Origin: Hanleya hanleyi | Lineage: Eukaryota; Mollusca; Polyplacophora; Lepidopleurida; Hanleyidae | Direction: 5' to 3' | DNA: 64,000 nt | NCBI GenBank assembly: GCA_036873755.1 | Contig: JAVTVY010020388.1 | Location: 1-64,000, forward strand | Part shown: positions 21,930 to 33,113 of the stretch, piece by piece | Numbering within the stretch: the first letter of the stretch is position 1 | Layout: each line of letters begins with the position of its first letter | Notes under the pieces: generated by a model | What the model saw: only the letters and a program-made list of their open reading frames with translations | Database searches by the model: none | Told to the model about the DNA's origin: nothing | Position numbers and translations under genes: made by a program

Positions 21930-23600
21930 ACCAACAGTAATTATAGGTATCCCAATGGGTACACATTTTCACCACCTTTTGGCAGACCTATATATGTTCT
22001 CGTAATACGCCTCTATGCAGACATTGTCAAAAGATTACCATTCCAAAGCCCGTTTCTTCTCATTCACCAAACGCTATATAGACGATCTCCTAGCACTGGA
22101 TAATCTCTTTTTCTGCGACGTCCCAGCACTGGATGTGTAAGAAATCACTGATAGCCGGGATGGAACAGCAAATCTGGACCTAGACCTTCACAAGAATGAT
22201 CATCTCCCTCACGTCGACTCTACCAGAAAAGAGACGATTACAATTTGGACATAGTATAAGTACCCATTTCTGGATAGCAATATTCCAGCAGAACCTACAT
22301 ATGGCGTATACATATCACGCCTAGCAGCATTTGCCAGATCCTGTGTAAAATGTAACGATTTTAATCAACGTCTGAAAACATTATTGCAGAAACTTATAAA
22401 ACAGGCTTTACCACCAAGCGCCTCCCCTCAAAGTTTCTCAAATTTGACGATACATATCGCATGCTGATAGCAAAGTACAAGCGTATCGTATACTCACCTC
22501 GTCTGGTAGTATTTGCTACATCATGTGTAAACTGTTACCATTTTAATCAATGCCAAAAATCATTACTGCAGAAACTTGTCAAACAGGGGTCGCTCCAATT
22601 TATTACCTGTATATGGTAGGATTCTGCTGATGGACTGTTAGTCCCGCCCTCTGTATATGTCTCTCGACAAATATATGTAGGTTTTTTGTTTTGGTGGGAA
22701 ATTTAAGCAATACGACCTCAGGCATTACAGGTTGGTTTTCCTGGGTATTCTTGCATTTACCAGTTTTACCACATGTTGAGGCGTTTACTCCATCAGACGT
22801 CCACGATGCTCATCCATTAACATCAGATGAGTTGTTTGCGCTGATCTGTCATCACAGCCCCCGAGCTAGCGGATCTAATTCCGCTTAAGCCGGTGCTAGG
22901 GGCTGTGTCGATACTTCATAGCCTCCACATGAACAGCTGCAATAAAAGCGCGGCTGAGATACTAAGGCTACGTCCGAGAATCCACCGAATTCTCGGGTCT
23001 GAATGTTAGGTGTCGGAGAATGCTTTCCTGTAGAGTCGCCAGACGTCGTCAATTTTTTCCACCTCTTGCATATCGCTCCAATTTATCGCCAAACGCATCC
23101 ATTCAAAATTTCTCAAAGTCTGTGATAAATTTCGCAAACTGAAGACAAAATACGATCTTCGTGTGCCAAATCTCTGGCGCCATGTTTCGTAACCTTTGTC
23201 TAGTTCCGCTTAACCCAGGGTTATAGGGGCCGTTTGAATATCATATGTTTTACATCTTCATTGTGCTCAAATGAACAGCCGCAACCAAAGTGTGACTGAG
23301 ATACATACTCTGGAAATGACTTGGCATTCATGTGGATAAAGAATATTGGCCAGTGATTAGGATTTGATGCACAGAACATCATCGTTTCTTGCTGTCATCA
23401 TTGAAAACTGTTGACCGCTTCTCTCGTGTACAAAACCATCCTGTAAAGGGTGTTGGGATCACCATTGTGCTTATCTACATCGTTTGTCTTGCTGTGTGTT
23501 TTTATTATTTTTATTTCATACGCATCTGGAATTGGTGCTAACTGTCATACGAAATAGGTATTTTGATTATTGACGCATAAGTTATTTTATAGGCTTCAAT
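21930..23600 (+). pseudogene. Reverse-transcriptase retroelement relic with catalytic motif
   Basis: Plus-strand remnants in several frames. 'GIPMGTHF' is at 21946-21969, 'FTKRYIDDLLAL', with the YIDD catalytic motif, is near 22062-22097, and 'YPFLDSNIPA' then 'YGVYISRLAAFARSCVKCND' are at about 22261-22370. This segment is partly repeated at 22480-22590. An 'NLWRHVS' stop follows near 23160-23192. Stops and frameshifts break it throughout. Inserted between are the 22600-23060 repeats also found at 4285-5445. The order matches the minus-strand copy at 19300-20370, so these are one family. It is a retroelement reverse transcriptase, long dead; Penelope-like is possible but unproven. Confidence 0.75.
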
Positions 23601-23848
23601 GTGTAGTCTGTACTGTAACATTAACCACAATTATAATAACATCATTCTCCTCTCTCTGTCCCCCCAATCATAACTCCCTCCCTCGCATTATTCATGTAAT
23701 AAAGTTGAACATTTGTAAAACTTAATGGTATGTTTACAATTTGAACATTTGTATATATGAATGAATAAAGTAGATTTTATATGACAGATTTAAAGATGGA
23801 AAAGATATGTGAATGTACACTGTTTTGAAATGACATATTATCACATGT
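23601..23848. other. AT-rich spacer
   Basis: No feature seen. Confidence 0.5.
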
Positions 23849-24508
23849 TTAAAGTGATCGTAAACCCTCAAGTAAAGTTTCCATCAAACGAAAGACCATT
23901 GCGAACAGTGTCGGAAAATATTTATTGTAATTATTTACGATTTTATTACACAGAGTAAACTGCAAATAAAGCATGGTATTCTATGGTGGTCTGTTGCAAT
24001 CATATTCAGGTCCAGTGACGTCACACGTCTGCCTTAATACATATATTTCAAACTGTGTATGCACTTTCCAATGATTGATTCAAGCTTAAGGTGTATATAC
24101 GTTGAGTTTCAACACAGACTCACTGTTCCAATGTGCATGTTTCACCAAAATCGGGGAAATTAAATGCAATATTCGAATTGACTTGACACTTGTGAGTTAC
24201 CATCTCCCAGATTTTGGTGAAACATGCACATTGGAAAAATGAGTGTGTTGAAACTCAACGTATACACACCTTATGCTTGAATCAAGCATTGGAAAGTGCA
24301 TACACTGTTTGAAATATATGTATTAAGGCAGTGTGACGTCACTGGACCTAGATATGATTGCAACAGACCCCCATAGAATACCATGTTTTACTGGCAGTTT
24401 ACTCTGTGTAATAAAATCGTAAAAAATTACAATAAATATTTTCCGACACTGTTCGCAATGGTCTTTCATTTGATGGACACTCCACTTGAGGGTTTACGAT
24501 CACTTTAA
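23849..24508. mobile_element. 660-bp foldback MITE flanked by TTAA
   Basis: Two ~310-bp inverted arms (about 23853-24158 and 24206-24504) surround a ~50-bp centre. The ends read AGTGATCGTAAACCCTCA and its complement, each bordered by TTAA. TTAA target sites are the hallmark of piggyBac and related non-autonomous families. No transposase is present. Arm identity is high, so the copy may be fairly young or kept by gene conversion. Confidence 0.8.
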
Positions 24509-24599
24509 GAAAGTATGTATCACAGAATAACTTGAGTTTGCGTTATTTGCTCTCTCTTTCTTAGTATGTATATCATTGCAAACAAACATTAGAGGTACT

Positions 24600-24790
24600 T
24601 CAATTTTCTATATACATAGTGGACATAGTTATAGGTCGTCTTACATTATTTTCTATGCTAAAGATATAACCTAATATCTGATTTGATGACGCCATTGCTA
24701 CGTCACTAATATATTCAAATTATTGCCTTTGTTATAAATATTTAAATAACATAGCTTGAATACGATACAGCTAAATCGCGCATGCGCGTT
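24600..24790 (-). repeat. Diverged inverted copy of the 15135-15345 repeat
   Basis: On the minus strand 'gacgtagcaatggcgtcatc', 'tattaggttat' and 'catagaaaataatg' follow the same order as 15240-15330. Confidence 0.5.
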
Positions 24791-25263
24791 GTAGCATTCG
24801 AAATCAAAATCTAGTTACCTCCCCGTAGGAGTCCATGTAAACACATGATTGTATATGTCTGCATTGGTATGACGATTGAACGGAAAGCATGGCGTTGAAA
24901 CCTTTTCTCTATTTGTTGATCCGTCACGTGCTAAACTATGGTGATCGTATACTCTGATTAGTGGAGTCTTTAAACATTTGAGAGTTTTTTTTCTTTGTTT
25001 TAACTGCAAGGATTTTCCCACAACAGTAGATACATGTACGGGTTATATTCGAAGTATCACATAATCATTTTTTTAACAGATCATAAAATACATCATCAAA
25101 CAGGGCGATTCGTACTTTATTCCGATTGGTCGTAAAGATGGCTCATATGCGGCGAACTGGCGGCGTAAAGACGGTGTACTTAATGACGTCACCTAAACCC
25201 TATACCCTCATATGACTTGAAGCACTCAGTTTTTCCAATTTTCGGACTAATCCTCGTCGCTTT
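24791..25263. other. No gene seen
   Basis: Contains a CGCGCATGCGCG palindrome at about 24777-24788 and unsupported short frames only. A minus-strand AATAAAGT at about 25116 could be the distant polyadenylation signal of the gene whose terminal exon is 25792-26003. Confidence 0.35.
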
Positions 25264-25790
25264 CGGGCGATTTATATTAAATCATCGTTCAGTTAGTCAA
25301 AAAGCAGTTTCCATTAGGCGATTGATTAGAAGGAAATAACTGCCTACACCCGGCGATTAATCTTCAATCTTCGTACAACTGGCCAAATAGCTATTTCTAC
25401 AAGGCGATTGAGTGTGAGAGAGTGAGTGACTGAATGAGTGTTTATGATTTAAGATCGCTTTCAACTATATTCATATCACGACGTCTGGGTCCTATTCTTC
25501 TTCACACTTGGGCACCCTACTGGTAGAGTCCTATTCCTGTTTTACACCCGGGGACCCCACGGGTGGCTAGGCGATTGCTCTTCAATCGCCACCCGTTTGG
25601 TAAAATAGCTGCCACTACTCGGCGATTGATAATCAATCACAGTTCAGTACGTCAAATAGTTGCCGACCTGTCTTCACTCACACTTCATTTGGTAAAATAG
25701 CTGCCTCTACTCGGTGATTGATCTTCGATCACAATTCAGTTGGTCAACAGCTGCCTCTACTCATAGATTTCCACTCGCCATTCAATTACG
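25264..25790 (+). repeat. Degenerate ~60-bp tandem array (ggcgattga...)
   Basis: Repeated 'ggcgattga(t/g)(a/c)(t/a)tcaatc', 'ttcagt(t/a)(g/c)gtcaa' and 'atagctgcc(t/a)ctactcgg' words, about seven degenerate units. The array is interrupted by an inverted (ACTC)-tailed repeat at 25409-25570. It abuts the stop codon of the minus-strand gene. Confidence 0.65.
25409..25570 (-). repeat. (ACTC)-tailed dispersed repeat, inverted
   Basis: Minus-strand match to 12310-12456: 'ccgtggggtccccgggtgta', 'gtcgtgatatgaatatagtt', 'gaaagcgatctta', then an ACTCACTCTC-like tail. Confidence 0.7.
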
Positions 25791-25791
25791 A

Positions 25792-26003
25792 TCAGCTATT
25801 TGGGCAGTTCAAAAATAATTGTGCATTGTTGGAAGCCAGTATACACAGACTTTGATTAACATACCTTTCCAGAGTTTCGGAATATGCCCCTGAGTCTTGA
25901 CCTTCTGCCGATTGTTCTTCGCTGTATGTCCGAAAGGCATTATGGAAGCATTCGGTAATCTCCGGCATGGTACGATTCAAACAGAACAAGTCTCTCTGCA
26001 ACA
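25792..26003 (-). CDS. Secreted cysteine-rich protein, terminal exon
   Basis: An acceptor CTATTCAG at 26004 opens a 212-base exon in phase 1 that stays open to a stop at 25792-25794. It contributes four Cys in 69 residues, including 'RDLFCLNRTMPEITECF', with a possible N-glycosylation site (NRT). A GTATGT inside it at about 25865 could act as a donor instead, giving one more intron. With the exons at 26759-26907 and 27189-27321 all splice phases agree (2 to 2, 1 to 1), which would be unlikely by chance. The protein would have about ten cysteines and act outside the cell, by disulfide stabilisation. It matches no family I can name with certainty. Confidence 0.65.
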
Positions 26004-26029
26004 CTGAATAGGAAGAAGTAAAACATTAA

Positions 26030-26230
26030 CTCGACCAGGTCTGGGAATTATGACCCTCCCCATCCCCTACAACTTGAGAGCAGAGGATCATGGGTTAATT
26101 CATAATGGCAGTCATAGGAATGTGACTGAAAAGTTGCGTTTTCGTCATTTTTCTCTTTACATATAAAAGTGACCAAAGTTATTTCATTTCATATCAGAGT
26201 TTTATTGAAGAAAATAACATAAACAAAAAA
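26030..26230 (+). repeat. Fragment of the 54600-55085 repeat family
   Basis: 'gagcagaggatcatgggt' then 'ttcataatggc', 'gttttcgtcatttttc' and 'catttcatatcaga' follow the same order as 54775-54910. Lies in the intron between two exons of the secreted-protein gene. Confidence 0.6.
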
Positions 26231-26567
26231 AAAGAAAATCTGACAGAAACATAGCGCACCAATGCCATTTGACAGTCAAGTTGACATTTGGTCTTGCTTT
26301 CGAATACAACAAAGAGTGGAACATGCAACCTGCCTATAGGCTGAACGTAAGTACTGTAGATAGACACCAGTGTCATACCTCATACTGACTCACATGGCGA
26401 ACTAACTTACCAAGTGCTTATCTATTGGGTACGACTTCGCGTCAGTAATCTCTGACATTGTTGGACATGTTATAATCTCTTGTTTTCAGATCGTCCGTTT
26501 ATAAAAAAAATATTTGAGTTTAACATAAAACGGTTTGATGTTAAACAAACAGCTAATTAGTTCAATT

Positions 26568-26695
26568 TAGTCATATCTGACTGTGTTCATATCTGACTGT
26601 GTTCATATCTGACTGTGTTAGTCGTATCTGACTGTGTTCATATCTGACTGTGTTCATATCTGACTGTGTTAGTCGTATTTGACTGTGTTGGCGTC
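26568..26695 (+). repeat. 17-bp minisatellite (tcatatctgactgtgtt)
   Basis: About seven units of 'catatctgactgtgtt', with an alternating 'agtcgtatctgactgtgtt' variant giving a higher-order pattern of about 53 bases. Intronic, just downstream of the 26759-26907 exon. Confidence 0.9.
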
Positions 26696-26758
26696 ATTGG
26701 TTACGTTTCAATCTTACGTCAACATAATCAAAATGAATGGCCAAGTGAGTTTCCTTAC

Positions 26759-26907
26759 CGTCAACTTTCGAGCACATGTAGCCAATGCCTTGCTCGACAA
26801 GTGTGAACTGACTCATCATCCGATCATTCTCCTCTTCTCCCAAGGGGAGATCGCAGTTCGCGTATGCATCCCGGGTACACGTGTCGATGTTCGGTCGCTC
26901 TGATTGA
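26759..26907 (-). CDS. Secreted cysteine-rich protein, middle exon
   Basis: 149 bases between a CGGTAG acceptor at 26908 and a GTAAGG donor. Incoming phase is 2 and outgoing phase is 1. It encodes three Cys in an acidic, hydrophilic segment: 'NIDTCTRDAYANCDLP' followed by an acidic linker and 'GIGYMCSKVD'. Phases match the exon before (27189-27321) and after (25792-26003). The Gly-x-Gly-Tyr-x-Cys word resembles secreted cysteine-rich invertebrate families of the DUF19/T20D4.11 kind in layout; that is inference. Confidence 0.7.
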
Positions 26908-27188
26908 CTACCGAAAAAACAAACAAAACAGATTCAAGATCAAGACGGCTTATGGGCCGTATTAACATGATAAAAGTGTCGTTAAGATACATTTTACACG
27001 AGAAAACGACTGGGAACATATTATGTCTGATTGGATTATGCTACTAATATCGCATTAATAAATTATGATAACCGTTGGTCTCCAGTGACAACTGACATCA
27101 GTCTATAGCATTTCTAAGACAAACAGATCTGCTTTTGATAAGAAACAATACCGTGAGTGTAAAGCGTTATCAATCTGTAAGAAATCAC

Positions 27189-27321
27189 CTGCAAAATTCA
27201 ATAAGCCTTTCGACATTGAAAACCAGTCCGGTTCCAGTGTTGGGAGCCAAGGTATCAAATCCCCATTGTCTGTCGCACTCTGCAATTTGCAGGAACTCTT
27301 CCATTCCACATGAGTCGGCAT
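27189..27321 (-). CDS. Secreted cysteine-rich protein, first mature-domain exon
   Basis: 133 bases between a CACTTCCAG acceptor and a GTGATT donor. Incoming phase is 1 and outgoing phase is 2. It encodes 'ADSCGMEEFLQIAECDRQW' and later 'VERLIEFC', with three Cys. A signal-peptide exon ending in phase 1 lies on the same strand at 36677-36737. Joining them gives a leader followed at once by the first mature Cys region, as expected of a secreted protein. The 9.4-kb intron would contain the gypsy relic and the 2-kb inverted repeat. A nearer unseen leader exon is the alternative. Confidence 0.65.
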
Positions 27322-27329
27322 CTGGAAGT

Positions 27330-29284
27330 GGAATGTTTAACGATGTAAAAGAATTATTATTCCAAGACATCGTATCACCTCTTCATACATGTATGTTTTG
27401 CTACGTCAGAGACGTCACTCAAGTGTAATTTCTCAATTTAAATGTTTCGTCAATACTTTTGTTGTATAACTCACAGAAACGTTATCTGCGATTGGTAAAT
27501 ACTGGTCCGGTTTCGTCAAAGGATCTGGAAAACTAACAACCAAAGTAACGTTTCGACCAGTTACACAACAATTTGACGAAACCTTTGAACTGAGGTTCTT
27601 ACAAGACGAGTTAGCGTGAGTAATGGAAAGTTGAGGCACAAAATTATGGCCACTATTGAGGAACAGTACCAAAGAACATAAGAATATTGGTAATGTAGTC
27701 TAGTATTCTCAAACTAAATATGTTTATGCAACAGGTAGCCCGTTTGCTTAACATTCAATCGATGATTTGTGAAATGTTAACCTCGAGAATTGATCTAAGA
27801 GCTTCCACCGCATGAACTGGCAGTTTATCATGTGGGATAAAGCTCAAAATTCAAAACTTCCTCGAAGAGAGAATGGTCTTATAATCACCAGCCTGAGTGA
27901 TTTGTAACTTAAGTCGGTTGAGCGCCAACTCATACGGACATTACCCAGTTTATCTAAAACAGTCGTCGAAAGTAAGGTACCAGGCGAATGAGCTATTCAG
28001 CTATATACACAGTTGCGCAAACACCAAACATCAGTATTGGTCAATGGAAACATGGTATATGTAATGTTAGAAGAAAAAACATTTCTCCGGGAAATATAAA
28101 CTAATCCATGCGTTCCACATTAATCCTTGGGCATGCTATATTGTCCCTATGGCGATGGCAGGTGCACTCGCACGGAGTCACCGCGAAAGCTCCGGTTCGT
28201 TCTCATGATCTCTAACGTATCTCTTTAATATGTGGCGAGCCTTTAAACTATTGATAACTGGTGTAAATATGATAAAATGGATCAAATATTTATACTGTTC
28301 CGAGAAAGGACCACCAAGCTTACATTTATGATCATTTTGGCAACTCCAGGTCGCAAATAGTCCACTTATCATCGATTCAAAATATATTCTTGGTTAAAGA
28401 CATAGCAAAGCGCCCCGATTAACGGACCGTAGATCATGCGGCCAGCCACGTGTCGGTGCACAGCCCGCTGTTCTCAACCCAAGACACCATCATCAAGGGA
28501 TACACTTGAGTTGACGTGCAAATGCCTCATTCGACTCTTTATTTTGATCAGGTCAAAGCATCTTTCTCGATAATGTGGGTGATATTTCTGCCCGAATAGC
28601 TTACCTCTCGAGGTGTCAATGTGACATTACAGGGTGATATGGTCCGGGTTGTGGTTTAAGAAAAAACATAACAGAGATTATTTTGTACCCCAAATCTGTG
28701 ATGCTCACTAATGCTCTTTATATCACCTTCACCAATCATGCCACTGTAGCAAACGTAGCATATAAGATCTTTGGCTCTAGTTTCGTGTTATAATGTCACT
28801 CAGCCAGGAGACATAGGACATATAGGGACTTTTGGAGCAATTCGTAAATCCCACTGGTTGACGGATAGGGACGTCATGTTGTCTTGCTGGCAGCATTACA
28901 AACTGTTGGTCGATTCTTTTGAATGTAGTTTTTGAAACTGTGTTTTTTCTCTAATATCCATTGGTTTTTACGTTAAGCGCGTAGGTAGGAATACTTCGAT
29001 TAGAGCATAGTGATACCTATGTATGAACTCGACAACTGCATCCATCCCCATCGGCTCCATGGGGATATTGACTACCAAATTGTATAGCATTGTAAGCCAT
29101 GCCTATTGACATTTGAGATATATTTAGTAGAGCATCAGTTGCAATATATCCTGGTCAGTTAACTGATATGAACACTAAGCTGTATAGCAAGAATTTTACG
29201 CCGTTTTATTATGGAGCTATGTTTTGAAGGGTACGGATTCCGCTCGAACACTACAGACAGATTGTTCTTTGAGATGCATCGTTC
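27330..29284. other. No gene seen; intronic or intergenic
   Basis: Several minus-strand frames of 60-80 codons, for example 27433-27672, have no splice borders of matching phase. The region around 28840-28930 has weak similarity ('ctggcagcattacaaactgt') to the retroelement tail at 29460-29500. Confidence 0.4.
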
Positions 29285-29640
29285 TCTAGATGACTTTACA
29301 ACCAATATTATGGATTAAGAACGACGAATTCTTTCCTGTTACGTCATATGGTTGCTTTTTAGTCGCCAGACATCGTCAATTTTTCCCACCTCTTGCATAT
29401 CGCTCCAATTTAAGAATACTGATCAGCGATACGGATTTGATATTTTTGGAACATCCCGAGGTCTTTCCGGCATCATTGAAAACTGTTGACCGCTTCTCTC
29501 TTGCAGGAAACGAAACTATGTTTATGTATACTATGATTGTTTTTTTTTAATTTGGTGCTGATACTGTTATATGGAATACAGAATAGGTCTTTGGATTATG
29601 GACCGGGATATTCTTTAATGGTCAGACGCTTGTAATTGTG
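29285..29640 (+). repeat. Retroelement 3' fragment
   Basis: Holds 'gtcatatggttgctttttag', 'gccagacatcgtcaattttt', 'gcatcattgaaaactgttga', 'ttggtgctgatactgttata' and 'aataggtctttggattatgg'. These match in order parts of 22990-23600 and the complement of 19310-19430, so it is the 3' end of the same RT family without the RT. Confidence 0.7.
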
Positions 29641-29679
29641 CTTTTGTCGCAGAAGAACGCAGCATCTTTTGGAGTTTCA

Positions 29680-30530
29680 AAACTAATGTCCTTGAACTGA
29701 GGCCACTTTGTTTTGAACTTCCGTCCACACAACAGTTCAGCGAGACTCACTCTGCATAAGGCGTCGTCCTGTATGCAAGAAGTAATGACGGCATCTCCTT
29801 TGGCCAGTCCGATTCAGTAACGAATGTACGAATCGATTTCAGCAGCGTCTGATTCATCCGTTCTACTGTTCCATTGGTTGGGGGCCAACAGGGAGTCAAT
29901 TTCCGGTACTTTATGCTGTGAGTAGTCAGATATTTCTCGAATTCACTGAACACGATATGGGGGTCATTGTCGGAACAATGGTTTCTGGGTATCCATGTCC
30001 AGTTTCTCCACTGGAAAACGGTCCCAGGAAATCAAGAAAATCATCTTGCCAACTCCGTTGGTGGGATCAGCTCTGGCGATGCCGGTGTTCTAACAACTTC
30101 ACGAGCAATACACTTCCGAACAAAATGTTCTGCATCACGATCAATGGTTGGCCACCATACTTTATCTCTCATGCGCTGTTACGTTCTGACTACCCTATGA
30201 TGTCCTTTGTGTGCCATTTTCAATACTCGTTCACGTGGAGGTTTTAGTAATATAATTCTGGTGCCACGCAACACAAATGTTCCCATCAACAGACAGTTCC
30301 TGACAAACGTTCTTGTACGGAATATCGTTGGGTCGAATAGTTCCCAGTTATCAGTCTGGACACGTTGCATTACATCCTCCAACGTGCAGTCTTGCACTGT
30401 CGCTGCAGTAATCTCGTCTCTTGTCATCGATTTCAGGACCACGATTTCAGCCACGAAGATGTGTACCACTGCGATATCTCGCCTTCTCAGGTTGTCTAGA
30501 ACTAAGTCTACAAAATGGATCAACCGCATT
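29680..30530 (-). pseudogene. gypsy integrase relic
   Basis: Residues of the integrase core end are clear: 'PPTNGTVERMNQTLLKSIRT' then 'LAYRTTPYAE', and a following 'LAELLCGRK' and 'TKWPQ' tail near 29690-29745. At 30180-30530 is the preceding zinc-binding region with 'MAHKGHHRVVRT'. The central DD part of the catalytic triad is lost by frameshift and deletion. Non-functional. Confidence 0.85.
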
Positions 30531-30599
30531 TATTCGACCTGGTTGATACCTCACTGTATATCGATGTGGTTGTAATCGGAAAACTCATCTCTCGGTCAG

Positions 30600-31009
30600 C
30601 GCAGGGCTTTTGAAGTCGGACTCTAAGGGCTTGTGGTCTGTTACCAGCTCAAATTCACTGTCGTAAAGGTACACATGAAACTTTTCACAGCCCCAGACTA
30701 CAGCTAGGTTTCCTTCTCAGTTTGGCTGTTGCATCTCTCAACATCGGTTCAAGTCCGCCTTGCATAAGCCACTGGCCGGATATATCCATCGCCCTGATGT
30801 GGTATCAATATGCCACCCAGTCCGACAGGACTCTCGTCTACCACTAGTCGAGTGGCGGCTTTAGCGCCGTAATATGCCAGGACAACGGCACCTGTCAATC
30901 TGCGTTTCAAGTCTGCCTGTTCCTTACCCCAATTCCACTCAGTCTTGGAGCATGTCAGATGTCGCAATGGCTCTGCAACTGCTGCCAAGTCGGATATGGA
31001 TCTGCCCAT
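30600..31009 (-). pseudogene. gypsy RNase H relic
   Basis: 'LVVDESPVGLGGIL' carries the expected Asp-x-Ser pattern of the RNase H start, preceded by 'AEPLRHLT' and 'W.W...Q', followed by 'RPVAYARRT' in place of the usual Ser-Arg. Frame breaks after about 30750. Confidence 0.8.
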
Positions 31010-31033
31010 GTAATTTGACAGTCCCAGGAATCC

Positions 31034-31792
31034 TCAGACTTCAGCAGCGTTCCTTTGTTGACGGAATTTGCTTACAGCTTTAGCCATCTCGTCATCTGGT
31101 CCAATTCCCTGACCCGACCGAAGGTGACCCATGAACACAAATTTGTTCATGCTGAACATACACTTACTCGGCTGGAGTGCAAGAACACCTTTGCGCAGAT
31201 GTACCACTACTTTCTCTAAACGCTCATCGTACTTCTGTTTTGTTCTCCCCAAAAAGCAACATAGATATTATGAACACCTTCGCATTCCTGGAGTATCCTT
31301 AGATTCTCAGGTGCTGAGCTTATGTCAAACAACAGCTGTTTGTAGTGTCATAGACCTCCATGTGCTAAAAACGTTATTACAAGCGAGACTCACTGTCCAG
31401 TTCGGTCTGACCATCCAGTTTAAGCCCAGTTTTGTGAAAACTGTAGCACCGTTAATGTCCTGTAATACATCTCCTATGGTCAGAATCGGAGGGTGTTCGC
31501 GTTTAATTGCTTCATTGTCGGTGCGCGTGTCAGCGCATATCCTAACATCACCACCTGATTCGAGAACGATCAAAATTGGATAGACCCAGTGTATGGGACC
31601 GTTTACTTTTTCAATCAAATTCATTCTCTCCAATTCAGCAAATTTCTCGCTAACAGCTTCCTGAATGTTGAAAGGCAGTTTCCTGGCTGGCCGTGCAACA
31701 TGACGGGCTTCTGTGTCACTGTGAATCTTACCCTGGAAACCCTTGAGTTTTTCTAATCTGAAAAATAAATCACTATTTCTTCTTGATTTCAT
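31034..31792 (-). pseudogene. gypsy reverse transcriptase relic
   Basis: 'ARPARKLPF', 'GPIHWVYPILIVLESGGDVR', 'ICADTRTDNEAIKREHPP' and 'GATVFTKLGLN' cover the N-terminal RT motifs. 'LRKGVLALQPSKCMFS' and 'FMGHL' cover the thumb. The YVDD active-site block is missing between about 31255 and 31325, with frame changes at both edges. Non-functional. Confidence 0.9.
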
Positions 31793-32009
31793 GCTCAGAG
31801 AGTAAAGCTATGACTGCTCCTAGAGAGATACGTAATAGACCTAACTGTATGGCAGTCTCTTGCCCAAGCAATGTGACCCCGGTACGACAACAATATCAGC
31901 TGTCTTCGGTTGTGTTGCCGAACTGGATACGACCTTCCTTGGGATTTTCCAAGTGTTTCCAATGGCTTTGACGCACCATAAGGAAAACAGGTTTGTTTTG
32001 CTTGGAGTA

Positions 32010-32420
32010 ACGCGACATTAGCATGAGCAATCATTTTCCAGTTTACTACAATGAATAATGCTCACTGTTACCCCCGAATCAATGAGCATTTACATTGGTT
32101 GCCTCTCAGTATGAACTATTACTTTTTTCGTTTTGTTCGGCCGCGTATCCACAACATACACATAATCCTCGTGAGATTCAGACAAATTTTGAGCCGAATC
32201 TGTGACCAAGTGGTTCATTTTTGCATTTCATTATACCGTTTCCTTCCAGAGTTACCGTTGTTACGGTATGAATATCGTTGTCCATTATAAGCTCGTGATT
32301 TACACATCGTCTTCAAACGCCAAATTTTTGAGCATCAAAAACATGTTGTCCATAAAAGGACAGTCTCTGGCAAAATATGATATTCACCCACCTCGACAAC
32401 ATTGACGACAGGCGCCATCG
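32010..32420 (-). pseudogene. gypsy nucleocapsid knuckle and protease relic
   Basis: Near 32345-32410 'CRQCCRGG' and 'FARDCPF' outline a damaged CCHC zinc knuckle. Near 32045-32100 'LIDSGVTVSIIH' is the protease active-site motif (Asp-Ser-Gly). Both are broken by stops. Confidence 0.7.
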
Positions 32421-32591
32421 GGCACAGTGCCCCGTTTATCACTTTGACCCCTCGCAGCATTCACTGCTGGCATAGGATGACATTTTCATCACTACTAATT
32501 AGATGTATGAATTCCCGAACCGACATTTTGCACTCTACTAATGCCAATAGCATTAACTCCATCTCAGTGTGTGCCACAGATACATGTAATG

Positions 32592-33050
32592 TTAAATCTT
32601 GTTCACGAAGTCATCTGCGTCTAAGTCGAACAGAATGGCATACCGGTATATCCAAAACTTGATCACATATATTTTCATCAGTTTTATCTTTAAAGTACGC
32701 GTAGAAGCCAAATTATGTAGTCTGGTGACGTATGCGTCCATACTTTCCGTGGGTAATAACTGTGTAGCTTGACGGAATAAATGTCTTTTTCGCTTGATAT
32801 AGGCGTCCAACTGTTCATATACTGTTTTCAGATACATATGCTCTGAATATACCAGTGCTCGATAATGTCTCCAAAAAATCCTGTATCCTCTTTCCGGCCC
32901 TATGAAGCCACAGTGCTCGTTTCTGTTTATCGTCAGTTACACCGACGGCTGTAACATAAAAATCAAATGATTTTCGCCATGCTTTCATCCCGGACCAAGT
33001 CCCGTCAAATCGCCTGACGTATCAAATGGGCGAACCGGTGGGTTTCTAGT
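32592..33050 (-). pseudogene. gypsy gag relic
   Basis: 'RHLFRQATQL', 'ESMDAYVTRLHNLAST' and an upstream tryptophan-rich stretch ('FWRHY') correspond to the conserved gag region that precedes the zinc knuckle. A frameshift lies near 32840. Confidence 0.75.
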
Positions 33051-33113
33051 ATTTTCTATCACCGTTCGTGGATATTAGAATAAACCAACAGAACTCTAGA
33101 CGTGTTCAAGAAC

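Larger units (their letters stand above)
29640..33060 (-). mobile_element. Decayed Ty3/gypsy-type LTR retrotransposon (internal part)
   Basis: Minus-strand order is gag, CCHC knuckle, aspartic protease, reverse transcriptase, RNase H, integrase, the Ty3/gypsy order with integrase last. Stops and frameshifts break every segment. No LTR pair is recognisable: the right side runs into the inverted-repeat element at 33114 and the left side into a retroelement tail at 29640. It would lie in the long first intron of the secreted-protein gene if that gene model is right. Confidence 0.9.
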
